Shown piece after piece: positions 57,038 through 64,000 of a DNA stretch of 64,000 nucleotides (position 1 is its first letter; each line of letters starts with the position of its first letter). The notes beneath the pieces are model-generated. The model worked only from the letters and a program-made list of their open reading frames with translations. It was not told the origin of the DNA and did not search any database. Source of the DNA: CAWCKS01 sp963763485 (GTDB lineage Bacteria > Pseudomonadota > Alphaproteobacteria > Rhizobiales > Xanthobacteraceae); NCBI GenBank assembly GCA_963763485.1, contig CAVXOW010000008.1:868001-932000 (forward strand), written 5' to 3'. Made by a program: the position numbers and the translations under genes.

Positions 57038-58594
57038 TCAGTCCGGCAGGCCCGCGCGGCGCAGGCCTTCGATGTAAAGGTCGAGCATCCACGGGTGCCG
57101 CAGGCTGTTGCCCTCGCTCGAACGGCTCAGCGAGGAGTTGGGTTGCCGGGCGAGCAGCGTTGCGACAACCTCGTTCGCCTCGTCCAGCCGGCCGGCGTGC
57201 GCCAGCGACGCCGCCAAATAGCGCAGCGACGAGGTGTGCTCGGGATTTTTTGCCACGCCGCGTTTCGCCCATTCGGCCGCTTCGTCGAAATTTTTCAGAT
57301 AGAAGTTGCCGATTGCGACGCCGGAGAAGTCCTGTGCGTCGCGGGCATTCAAAGGATCCAGAGCCAGCGACTCCTTGAATAGCGCGATCGCGTCCTCGAA
57401 GTACCCGCCAAAGACCAGCGCCCAGCCGCTTGCCGTACACACCGAACTCGCATGACGGTTCAGCTCGATCGCGCGATCAGCAAGTTCGACGGCCTCGTCG
57501 TGATTGCCGTTCCACGCCAGCATGTAGGCTGCGGCGGCCAGCACCTCGGCATCGTCGCGATCGCACGCGATCGCCTTGCGGGCAAACTTGACCACGTCGG
57601 GCGCGACGGCGTCACGATCACGATAGCCAAGGAAGAAGCAATTCGAGGTGCAGAGCGCCAGCATCGCCCAGGCCTGCGCATAGGCAGGGTCGGCTTCGAC
57701 GGCCAACTGAAGCGACGCGATGGCCTGGTCAAGTCCCTGCTGTGTTCGCGTCGCCGCGGGCGGGCGCGCGCGCAGATAGTGGTCATACGCGTCGAGCGTC
57801 GCGGTGCCCTTGTGCGCGGCGCGCGCGATCTCGGCCGCAAGGACCCTCGGCTCGATCGCGGCCGCCACGCTGCGCGTGATACGATCCTGCAGGTCGAACA
57901 CCTCCTGCGTTTCGCCGTCATAATGGTCAGCCCAGAGATGAGCCGCGGTATCGGCGTCGATCAGCTGGCCGGTGATGCGAAGCCGATCGCCGGCTTTTCT
58001 GACCGACCCTTCGAGCACATAGCGGACACCCAGTTCGCGCGCGACCTCCCTGACGTCCACGGCGCGACCCTTGTAGACGAAGCTCGAATTGCGCGCGATG
58101 ACGCGCAGCCGCCGAAACCGCGACAGCGCCGTGATGAGATCCTCGACAATGCCGTCGGCGAAGTAATCCTGCTCCGGATCGCCGCTCATGTTGACGAATG
58201 GCAGCACCGCGATGAATGCGCGGTCGACAGCGGGCGAACTGGTCGCCGGTTCGCGTGCCGGTGCAGCCTCGCCAGGGTCGTCGACGGCCGTCACCGACGT
58301 CTCGAACAGATAGCCGCGGCGCGGCGCTGTTTTCACGATCCGCTGTCTCTTGTCGTCGAGAGCCTGCCGAACCTCGCTGACACAGTGTGTCAACGACTTG
58401 TCGGTGACGGTTATCCCGGGCCAGACCGCCTTCATCACCTCGTCCTTGGTGACGACGCGACCGGCGTTCTCGACGAGATATCGCAGCACTTCGAAGGCTT
58501 TTGGGCGAAGCGAAACCTCGCCCGACGGTCCGCGGAGCGAAAGCCGCGCCAGATCGAGCGTAAAGCCTTCAAACTGGAAGGACTGCTGCGTCAT
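57038..58594 (-). CDS. CadC-like winged-helix regulator with TolB-like and TPR domains
   Basis: 518 residues. An OmpR-type winged helix (1-100: LRPKAFEVLRYLVENAGRVV, DEVMKAVWPGITVTDKSLTH, CVSEVRQALDDKRQRIVKTA) is followed by a TolB-N-like part (AVLPFVNMSGDPEQDYFADG, IVEDLITALSRFRRLRVIAR, GVRYVLEGSVRKAGDRLRIT) and TPR repeats from about 280 (ASLQLAVEADPAYAQAWAML, AIALFKESLALDPLNARDAQ). This layout is common in rhizobia, where adenylate-cyclase-type and transcription-factor versions exist; no cyclase domain is present. It is divergent from the second DUF4242-GFA pair (164 bp), which makes that pair a plausible target. Confidence 0.9.
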   Translation of the reverse strand: MTQQSFQFEGFTLDLARLSLRGPSGEVSLRPKAFEVLRYLVENAGRVVTKDEVMKAVWPGITVTDKSLTHCVSEVRQALDDKRQRIVKTAPRRGYLFETSVTAVDDPGEAAPAREPATSSPAVDRAFIAVLPFVNMSGDPEQDYFADGIVEDLITALSRFRRLRVIARNSSFVYKGRAVDVREVARELGVRYVLEGSVRKAGDRLRITGQLIDADTAAHLWADHYDGETQEVFDLQDRITRSVAAAIEPRVLAAEIARAAHKGTATLDAYDHYLRARPPAATRTQQGLDQAIASLQLAVEADPAYAQAWAMLALCTSNCFFLGYRDRDAVAPDVVKFARKAIACDRDDAEVLAAAAYMLAWNGNHDEAVELADRAIELNRHASSVCTASGWALVFGGYFEDAIALFKESLALDPLNARDAQDFSGVAIGNFYLKNFDEAAEWAKRGVAKNPEHTSSLRYLAASLAHAGRLDEANEVVATLLARQPNSSLSRSSEGNSLRHPWMLDLYIEGLRRAGLPD

Positions 58595-58758
58595 TTTCTC
58601 AGCTTCGGCCCCGGCACAGACGGGCGTCTATTCGCAACTTTCCGGCAAATGTCAGCCCGGTTTCACGGGACTGTCAGGACGGGCCGGCGTCCCCATGGTC
58701 CATTTGGCGACTGTCGTTTCGCCCAACGGTCCTCTTTTCTTTGATGCAGGTGGTAAAA

Positions 58759-59034
58759 ATGCGCAAGTACGTGATCGAAAGAGAAATTCCCAAGGTCGGC
58801 GGTTTTGCGCCCGAAGCGCTGCGCGACGCCGCCCAGGCGTCCAATGCAGCACTCGCCGCACTTGTACCGGACATCCAGTGGATCGAGTCCTACGTAGCCG
58901 ACGACAAGACGTTTTGCATCTATCTGGCGAAGGATGAAGCAGTCATCCGCCGTCATGCCGAAATCAGCGGATTCCCGGCCTCGAAGATAACGGCCGTGGG
59001 GCTGGTTATCGATCCGACGACCGCGTCTCGATAG
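58759..59034 (+). CDS. DUF4242 small protein, copy 2
   Basis: 91 residues: MRKYVIEREIPKVGGFAPEA, LRDAAQASNAALAALVPDIQ, WIESYVADDKTFCIYLAKDE, AVIRRHAEISGFPASKITAV. Same length and pattern as copy 1. ATG codons at 58744 and 58759 are in frame; 58759 aligns with the copy 1 start. It is 28 bp upstream of the GFA gene and divergent from the wHTH-TPR gene. Confidence 0.85.
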   Translation: MRKYVIEREIPKVGGFAPEALRDAAQASNAALAALVPDIQWIESYVADDKTFCIYLAKDEAVIRRHAEISGFPASKITAVGLVIDPTTASR

Positions 59035-59062
59035 GCAGCCACGATCGAAAGGAAGTTTTCCA

Positions 59063-59557
59063 ATGCAGGAATTTCATGAAGGTGGGTGCTTGTGCGGCGA
59101 TGTCCGTTACAAAGTCGCGGCAGCGCCGCTGCGGGTGATGGTCTGCCACTGCAGCTTCTGTCAGCGGTTCACGGGATCCGCATTTCTGGTCGAGCCGATC
59201 TTCAAAAAAGAGCAAGTGACCCTGACCGGAGTTGCACCGAAGACCCACGATCATCGCTCGGACGGCAGCCACAAGCGCGTCACGCTGAACTTCTGTGGCC
59301 GGTGCGGAACGACCCTCTACCTCGACTTCGAGCGGTTTCCCGGCTTCTTCGGCGTGTGCGCAGGCACCTTCGACGATCCGAATTGGTTTGATCGGGGCCC
59401 TGGGGCGTGTTGCCACCTCTTCACGCGATCGGCACAGAAGGGTGTTGTCCTTCCGGCTGGGCTGGAGCTGTACGACGAGCACGCGCTTCAGCTTGATGGA
59501 TCGCCCAACAAGCCCACCGTACTCGCTGTCGCCCGCATGGTGACGCGGGCGGAATAG
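59063..59557 (+). CDS. GFA-family (glutathione-dependent formaldehyde-activating type) zinc protein
   Basis: 164 residues with the GFA/CENP-V zinc motifs: GGCLCGDVRYKVAAAPLRVM, CHCSFCQRFTGSAF and LNFCGRCGTTLYLDFERFPG. Despite the name, most members are uncharacterised, and the formaldehyde link is not general. It forms an operon with DUF4242 copy 2 and is convergent with the heparinase gene. Confidence 0.9.
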   Translation: MQEFHEGGCLCGDVRYKVAAAPLRVMVCHCSFCQRFTGSAFLVEPIFKKEQVTLTGVAPKTHDHRSDGSHKRVTLNFCGRCGTTLYLDFERFPGFFGVCAGTFDDPNWFDRGPGACCHLFTRSAQKGVVLPAGLELYDEHALQLDGSPNKPTVLAVARMVTRAE

Positions 59558-59622
59558 CGTCTGCCCGTTCAAACCGCCTGATGCGCCCCGCCCAACGCTG
59601 GCGGCGATGCCGGGACCGTCCG

Positions 59623-61383
59623 TTACAGCGGCAGCTCCGGCTCGCGCCGTGCGTTGCGCCGCGGCGACGTCACGGCGGGCGAGGTCGCCGATCGCGCAAT
59701 ACTCCAGCGCACCCGCGGGGCCTCTCGCGCACGCTCCCGGATCACCACCTGCACGGTGCGGCGTGGTCCGTCGGAGCCGGCCAGGAACACGCTGTCCTCG
59801 AGCTCGACGGCATCATCGAGTGCCTCGAACATCCAGACGTCGCGATTCGGCAGCACCAGCATTACCGCGCGGCCGTCGGCGAGCCGGCTTGCCTTGATGT
59901 TCGGATGCAGGTGGAAGCGCACCGCAAAATCGTCGTCGCCGCGCACGTCGCCGCGGGAGACAGGCTCCAGCGCATCCTCGCCGTCGATGCGCGTGCCGTC
60001 CCCCGCCATCAGGATCGAACGGCGATGGATCAGCCCGAAATTCCTCGCATAGCCATTGTGCGAGGCGGTGATCATGATGCCGTCGGCGGTGGTCTCGCGA
60101 TACACCTCGACCTGGGTCGGGCCGGCGATGATCGGCGCGCCTTGCAGGAAGCGCTTCATCGCCGTCAGCGCCACGAACTCGCACGACGAGGTCTCGCGAT
60201 AGACGAGATCGGTATGCGCCGCGGTTTCCCGCGCAAAGGCGCGCCAGTTGTCGCGTCCGGTGGCCGGCATGCCGCAATTGGTGATGATGCGCGAGGGGCC
60301 GACCGACAGTTCGAACGACAGGCAGCCGGCATGCGCATCCTGGCTGACATTGGGCGGCGGCGGCTTGCCGGTGTCCATGATGATGGTGGTGATGCCGCCG
60401 TCGAGACGCTGAAAACCCGTGTGCGGCATGCTCGACAGGGGTACGCCGCGCGCATCGTCATAGGCGAGCAGCGTCGCCAGCGAATCCGACGATGTCGCGC
60501 TCATGCCGTTGAACAGCGCAAAGTTGCCGTCGCCGTGGCGGAAGAAGCGCAGCATCGGCATGATGCGGTCGATCGCGTTGAGCAGAGCCGGCGGCGGCGC
60601 GATGTTGCGCGCGGCAAAGGTCTGCCGCAGCGGCAACAGGTCGAGCATGATGTCGATCAGTGCCTGCGGATTGCGCGAGATGTGGCCGCCATCGGGCAGG
60701 ATCTGGCGCAGCAATTCGTCGGAGAGGTGCTTCGTCGCGGCTTTGACATGGCGTGCCTGGTGGGCGAGACAGAGTGCGGCGTAACACAGCGCGATCTGGA
60801 CCAGCAGGCGCGGCACGCCGTCGGGAACGCTCAAGCGCGTATAGCGCAGGTAGCGGATCTCGCGGGCGAGGCTTCGCATCAAGCGGCGATAGAACCGGCC
60901 GTCGGCATCGGCGAGCACGAGCGGTGCCTGCGACAGGAACGAGATGATGCGGCGGGCCATCACGTCGGGGCGCGATGCTATCTTGCTCGACTGCGCTTGC
61001 GCCGACAGCCACTCGTCGACCAGCGACTGCGCGTTGGCGCGGGTGATCGCCGAATCAGCAGCGCGCAGGTGGCGGAGCCAGCCAAAGCCGAGCAGGGCGA
61101 CCTGCCAGTCGTCCGATGGCGGCTCCATGCCGAAGATCGAGCGGCCGTGGGCGGTGATGATCTTGCCGGCGAACACGAAGCGACCGGCATAGATTTCCGC
61201 AGCCCGCGTCGCATCGGCGGTCCGCAGCTCCTGCGGCGCGATGGTGAGCTGGTCGGTTCGGCCCGGCCACGCCTTCCACAGGGTGAGCCAGGCCCAGCTC
61301 AAACGCGCCACGAAGCCCCGGCTCGCGCGCAGGACCAGCAGCGTCAGGATGCGTCTGGTGTTGGCGACCGACAGGCTTGCCAT
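59623..61383 (-). CDS. Heparinase II/III family protein
   Basis: 586 residues. An alpha/alpha toroid N-terminal part (WLRHLRAADSAITRANAQSL, RIISFLSQAPLVLADADGRF, LRQILPDGGHISRNPQALID) and a beta-rich heparinase II/III C-terminal part (SMPHTGFQRLDGGITTIIMD, SFELSVGPSRIITNCGMPAT, ASHNGYARNFGLIHRRSILM) are seen. It may be a polysaccharide lyase; many alphaproteobacterial members lack a known substrate. The start MASLSVANTRRILTLLVLRA at 61383 is chosen. It lies 118 bp after rsmB, a conserved pair. Confidence 0.92.
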   Translation of the reverse strand: MASLSVANTRRILTLLVLRASRGFVARLSWAWLTLWKAWPGRTDQLTIAPQELRTADATRAAEIYAGRFVFAGKIITAHGRSIFGMEPPSDDWQVALLGFGWLRHLRAADSAITRANAQSLVDEWLSAQAQSSKIASRPDVMARRIISFLSQAPLVLADADGRFYRRLMRSLAREIRYLRYTRLSVPDGVPRLLVQIALCYAALCLAHQARHVKAATKHLSDELLRQILPDGGHISRNPQALIDIMLDLLPLRQTFAARNIAPPPALLNAIDRIMPMLRFFRHGDGNFALFNGMSATSSDSLATLLAYDDARGVPLSSMPHTGFQRLDGGITTIIMDTGKPPPPNVSQDAHAGCLSFELSVGPSRIITNCGMPATGRDNWRAFARETAAHTDLVYRETSSCEFVALTAMKRFLQGAPIIAGPTQVEVYRETTADGIMITASHNGYARNFGLIHRRSILMAGDGTRIDGEDALEPVSRGDVRGDDDFAVRFHLHPNIKASRLADGRAVMLVLPNRDVWMFEALDDAVELEDSVFLAGSDGPRRTVQVVIRERAREAPRVRWSIARSATSPAVTSPRRNARREPELPL

Positions 61384-61501
61384 CTGGGAATTAAGGGTCT
61401 CCGCGAGGCACTTAAGGCGATTTGCTTTACAGGGAGGTCTGCACCATAGCCGAGCCTCGTCGCCCGGCCAAATCGCCGAGCGGCTGCGAATTGCTGACAA
61501 C

Positions 61502-62842
61502 TCAGGGCTTTACTAGCCGCGCGGCATAGAAGCCGTCCAATCCGGCGAGCCTCGGATCGGCGGCTGGGAGGTGGCAGGGTAGGGTCCGGAGATCGCCTGC
61601 CGGCGAGATCAGCTCCTTGAGACCCCCGACTTCGCCGGCCTGGACCGGCACTCGGCGCAGGGCGCGCTCGCTCGACAGCAGTTCCTCAATCGGCTGCTCG
61701 CTCTCCTCCGGTTCGAGCGAACACGTGCAGTAAAGCAGTGTTCCCCCCGGCTCGAGCAGGGCGATGGCCCGGCGCAGCAACTTGCGCTGAGCGGCAGCGA
61801 GCGTCGTAACGTCGGCTTCGGATTTCAGCCAGGCAATGTCGGGATGGCGGCGGATGGTGCCTGTCGCGGTACAGGGCGCGTCGACCAGCACGCCGTTGAA
61901 GCGCGTGTTGCTGTCCTCGGACCAGCTGTTGGCGTCGGCAACCACTACCTCGGCGGTCAGGCCAAGCCGCGCGAGGTTATCGCGCAGCCGCGCCGCACGC
62001 GCCGGCGATCGATCGATCGCGGTGACCTCGGCGCCGGCAAGTGCGAGCTGCGCCGTCTTGCCGCCGGGGGCCGCGCACAGGTCGACGATTTTTTTGCCCC
62101 TGACGTCGCCGAACAATCGCGCCGGCAGTGCCGCGGCGGCGTCCTGGACCCACCATTGGCCCTCGTTGAAGCCGGGCAGCAGCGCGACCGGTCCGTGCAA
62201 CATGGTGCGCACGCTGCCGGTCGGCAACACCTCGCCATGCAGCCGCGCTGCCCAATCCGTCGCGTCGCCCTTCACGGTGATGTCGAGCGCGGGCTCATGC
62301 GCCAGCGCTACGGCGATTTGTCTGGCGACGCTCTCGCCATAGTTGGCGACCCAGCGCTTCATCAGCCACGCCGGGATGTCCGGCGTCTGCGTGGCGAGCT
62401 CGGCAAGCAGCGGCGCGCCCTCGCGCGTACAGCGGCGCAACACTGCGTTGACGAGGCCGGCATATTTTGCGCCGCGCCGGTCGCTCTGCACCAGCCGCAC
62501 CGACAGGTCGACGGCAGCGTGATCGGGTACATCCATCCACAGAATTTGCGCGGCCCCAATCAACAGCGCGGTCTCGGTGCGCTGCGAGTCGTGCGGCACG
62601 CCGCGTTCCAGCATGCGATTGAGCAGCGCGCGCAGCGTGCCGAGCCGGCGCAGCACGGTCGCCACGAGCCGACGTGTCAGCGCGCGGTCGCGATCGCTCA
62701 GCGTCTTGAAGCCCTGATGCACCTCGAGCTGTTCATCGAGCGGCCGGCGGCGCGACAGCACGCCGTCGATCATCTCGGCGGCGATGCGCCGCGTGGCGAG
62801 CCCTTGAATATCCGGGCGAGAGGCAAACCGGGAAGCAGGCAT
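61502..62842 (-). CDS. rsmB: 16S rRNA m5C methyltransferase RsmB-like
   Basis: 446 residues. An N-terminal NusB-like helical domain (AAEMIDGVLSRRRPLDEQLE, ETALLIGAAQILWMDVPDHA, GAKYAGLVNAVLRRC) precedes a Nop2/Sun Rossmann domain: VDLCAAPGGKTAQLALAGAE, VTAIDRSPARAARLRDNLAR, VLVDAPCTATGTIRRHPDI (catalytic-cycle Cys) and LLYCTCSLEPEESEQ (nucleophile Cys). The start at 62842 (MPASRFASRPDIQGLATRR) is the family start. It is intact. Confidence 0.93.
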   Translation of the reverse strand: MPASRFASRPDIQGLATRRIAAEMIDGVLSRRRPLDEQLEVHQGFKTLSDRDRALTRRLVATVLRRLGTLRALLNRMLERGVPHDSQRTETALLIGAAQILWMDVPDHAAVDLSVRLVQSDRRGAKYAGLVNAVLRRCTREGAPLLAELATQTPDIPAWLMKRWVANYGESVARQIAVALAHEPALDITVKGDATDWAARLHGEVLPTGSVRTMLHGPVALLPGFNEGQWWVQDAAAALPARLFGDVRGKKIVDLCAAPGGKTAQLALAGAEVTAIDRSPARAARLRDNLARLGLTAEVVVADANSWSEDSNTRFNGVLVDAPCTATGTIRRHPDIAWLKSEADVTTLAAAQRKLLRRAIALLEPGGTLLYCTCSLEPEESEQPIEELLSSERALRRVPVQAGEVGGLKELISPAGDLRTLPCHLPAADPRLAGLDGFYAARLVKP

Positions 62843-63108
62843 CAGCTCATGCGCCAGGAAGTGGATAAAGCCGGCGCAACGCTGCACGAATGCCGGACAA
62901 ACCATTCTACAACTGATTTGGCCGAATTTAAGAATTGTAATCGCGTTGCGCCATGATGACGCCGCTCAAAACACGTTGATGTGCAGTGTTTTGGACGCGC
63001 GGATGCCTTGGACGTGCAGTGTTTTGCATTTCAGAACGGCGCGGCTTGCACAGCGCCTTTAGCTGCGTCGTGTGCTAACATGAATCGATGTGATCGCGAG
63101 ATCAAACT
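62843..63108. promoter_or_regulatory. Divergent spacer with a 13-bp direct repeat
   Basis: 266 bp between rsmB and the SDHAF4-type gene. GTGCAGTGTTTTG occurs at 62981-62993 and 63014-63026 in the same orientation, 33 bp apart. It could be an operator pair, but nothing else supports this. Confidence 0.35.
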
Positions 63109-63354
63109 TTGAGCGACAAGACCGACCCTTCCTCGTCTCAGGTGACGCCGCCCGCTGCCGGTGCGTCGGCGCGAAAGCCGTTGTCACCGGCGGCGCAACG
63201 TGCACTGGCCGAAGCCGCGGCCCGCCGCGCCGAAGCTGATCGGCTCGCGGCTGAAGCGCAAAAGAACCGTCCGAGTGAACACAACGGTCCAAAAGGACCG
63301 GAACCCACGCGTTATGGCGATTGGGAGAACAAGGGCATCGCCTCGGATTTTTGA
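63109..63354 (+). CDS. DUF1674 (SDHAF4-type) succinate dehydrogenase assembly factor
   Basis: 81 residues, TTG start. A low-complexity N-terminus (SDKTDPSSSQVTPPAAGASA, LAEAAARRAEADRLAAEAQK) ends in the DUF1674 core NGPKGPEPTRYGDWENKGIA, SDF. This is the bacterial counterpart of SDHAF4/Sdh8, which protects or flavinates the SDH flavoprotein subunit. The start codon TTG is dictated by the lack of an ATG upstream. Confidence 0.88.
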   Translation: MSDKTDPSSSQVTPPAAGASARKPLSPAAQRALAEAAARRAEADRLAAEAQKNRPSEHNGPKGPEPTRYGDWENKGIASDF

Positions 63355-63364
63355 GGCGAGAATT

Positions 63365-63478
63365 CCTCAGTCGTTCTGCCCCGCTTGAAGCGGCATCCAG
63401 TAACCACAGACGTCAGTTTGCGTTCACCAGCCAGCGAACCGGGTTACGGGATCGCCGGGCAAGCCGGGCGATGACGGA
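63365..63478. repeat. Palindromic repeat, family C (inverted, diverged copy)
   Basis: CCCCGCTTGAAGCGGCATCC, AGTAACCACAGACGTCAGTT, GGGTTACGGGATCGCCGGGC and AAGCCGGGCGATGACGG. Same parts as 15040-15155, in reverse order. It lies between the SDHAF4-type gene and the thermonuclease gene. Confidence 0.75.
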
Positions 63479-63532
63479 CGCAAAATGATTCCCCGCTTGC
63501 GCGAATCGGTTTGACGCCGTCGAAATTGCCCG

Positions 63533-64000
63533 ATGGGCTTGTTTCACCCGCGGATCGATACGCCGCCGCTGACTCGCAACGGCCGCCGTGCGCGGATCGG
63601 CCCGGTGCTGCCATGGGTGTTCATCATCGGCGTCGCCATCGGCACGATCGCAGGCAACCGCTACTGGCGCAGCTGGATCCCGCATCTGCCGCCGATTCAT
63701 GCGCCATACAGGCCATCCGGCAGCGACGCGCAGTGGCGCAACGCGGGCAATCCAGACACTCCTCGCCCAGTAGCCGTATTGCGCACCATCGACGGCGACA
63801 CTTTTGAGGCGCGCGTGGCGCTATCGTCAGGCACAACGATTGTCACCCGAGTGCGACTGCGCGGCATCGACGCGCCCGAGCTGCACGCGCGCTGCGCCGA
63901 CGAGTTCCGCCGCGCCGAAGCCGCGGCCGACGCGCTCGACAGGCTGCTCAATGAGGGCGGCGTCACGATCGCGAATATCGGTCCGGACAAATATCCCGGA
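63533..64000 (+). CDS. Membrane-anchored thermonuclease (SNase) family protein, 5' part
   Basis: 156 codons, cut by the window edge. A short cytoplasmic stretch MGLFHPRIDTPPLTRNGRRA is followed by a membrane helix (GPVLPWVFIIGVAIGTIAGN) and then the SNase fold: VAVLRTIDGDTFEARVALSS, TRVRLRGIDAPELHARCADE, FRRAEAAADALDRLLNEGGV, NIGPDKYPG. The metal-binding Asp (DGDTFEA) and catalytic RLRGIDAPE are intact. There is no frame break. Confidence 0.88.
   Translation, partial: MGLFHPRIDTPPLTRNGRRARIGPVLPWVFIIGVAIGTIAGNRYWRSWIPHLPPIHAPYRPSGSDAQWRNAGNPDTPRPVAVLRTIDGDTFEARVALSSGTTIVTRVRLRGIDAPELHARCADEFRRAEAAADALDRLLNEGGVTIANIGPDKYPG

Overview
The window is a 64 kb, GC-rich chromosomal segment from an alphaproteobacterium of the Rhizobiales, most like Bradyrhizobium or a close relative (Nitrobacteraceae). 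This rests on gene content and order: hisB/hslV-DUF2585-hslU, Tim44-mltA-smr, a tandem glnK-amtB-glnK-amtB block, leuS-lptE-holA and rsmB-heparinase-purH. It is supported by very many short palindromic intergenic repeats of the kinds common in that group. No phage, insertion sequence, plasmid gene or CRISPR array was found.

Layout. 1-7 kb: the start of hisB, the HslVU protease with a DUF2585 membrane gene between its subunits, a Tim44/MltA/Smr operon and secB. 7-12.6 kb: dnaQ, coaE, maf and ppsR on the minus strand, then an AT-rich 0.5 kb gap with DnaA-box-like sequences (candidate replication origin), then hemJ and rho. 12.9-21.6 kb: a DUF255 thioredoxin-fold gene, mnmE, mnmG, rsmG, parA and parB, with three parS sites within 2.4 kb. 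21.7-26 kb: holA, lptE and leuS. 26.4-36.8 kb: a diguanylate cyclase, yggS, an L,D-transpeptidase, an OmpR-type regulator, a cyclic-nucleotide-binding protein, exonuclease III, lolA, ftsK and an aminotransferase. 37-41 kb: two glnK-amtB pairs. 41-53.4 kb: tesB, a UbiH-type hydroxylase, UPF0434, a Lon-N protein, a thioredoxin co-chaperone, a ProX-type deacylase, SRPBCC, tRNA-Gly(GCC), a FeeM-like acyltransferase, SDR and GST genes, ggt and purH. 53.5-59.6 kb: an accessory block with an RTX/FG-GAP repeat protein, a SemiSWEET, two DUF4242 paralogues around a wHTH-TPR regulator, and a GFA protein. 59.6-64 kb: heparinase, rsmB, an SDHAF4-type gene and a truncated thermonuclease.

The first 21 kb reads as origin-proximal chromosome. 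It has the ppsR-maf-coaE-dnaQ neighbourhood known from Caulobacter and Rickettsia origins next to parAB and clustered parS.

A major caveat is sequence quality. At least 25 single-base frame breaks interrupt otherwise well conserved genes, including essential ones (leuS, hslU, mnmE, mnmG, ftsK, purH). Several lie in short homopolymers, and removing or adding one base restores the family sequence. I treat these as likely sequencing or assembly errors, not pseudogenes, and annotate the whole genes. The most unusual items are a palindromic repeat lodged in the mnmE G domain, the DUF4242/regulator cassette, and the 54-residue perfect-period repeats of the secreted protein. I found no clearly new biological system.
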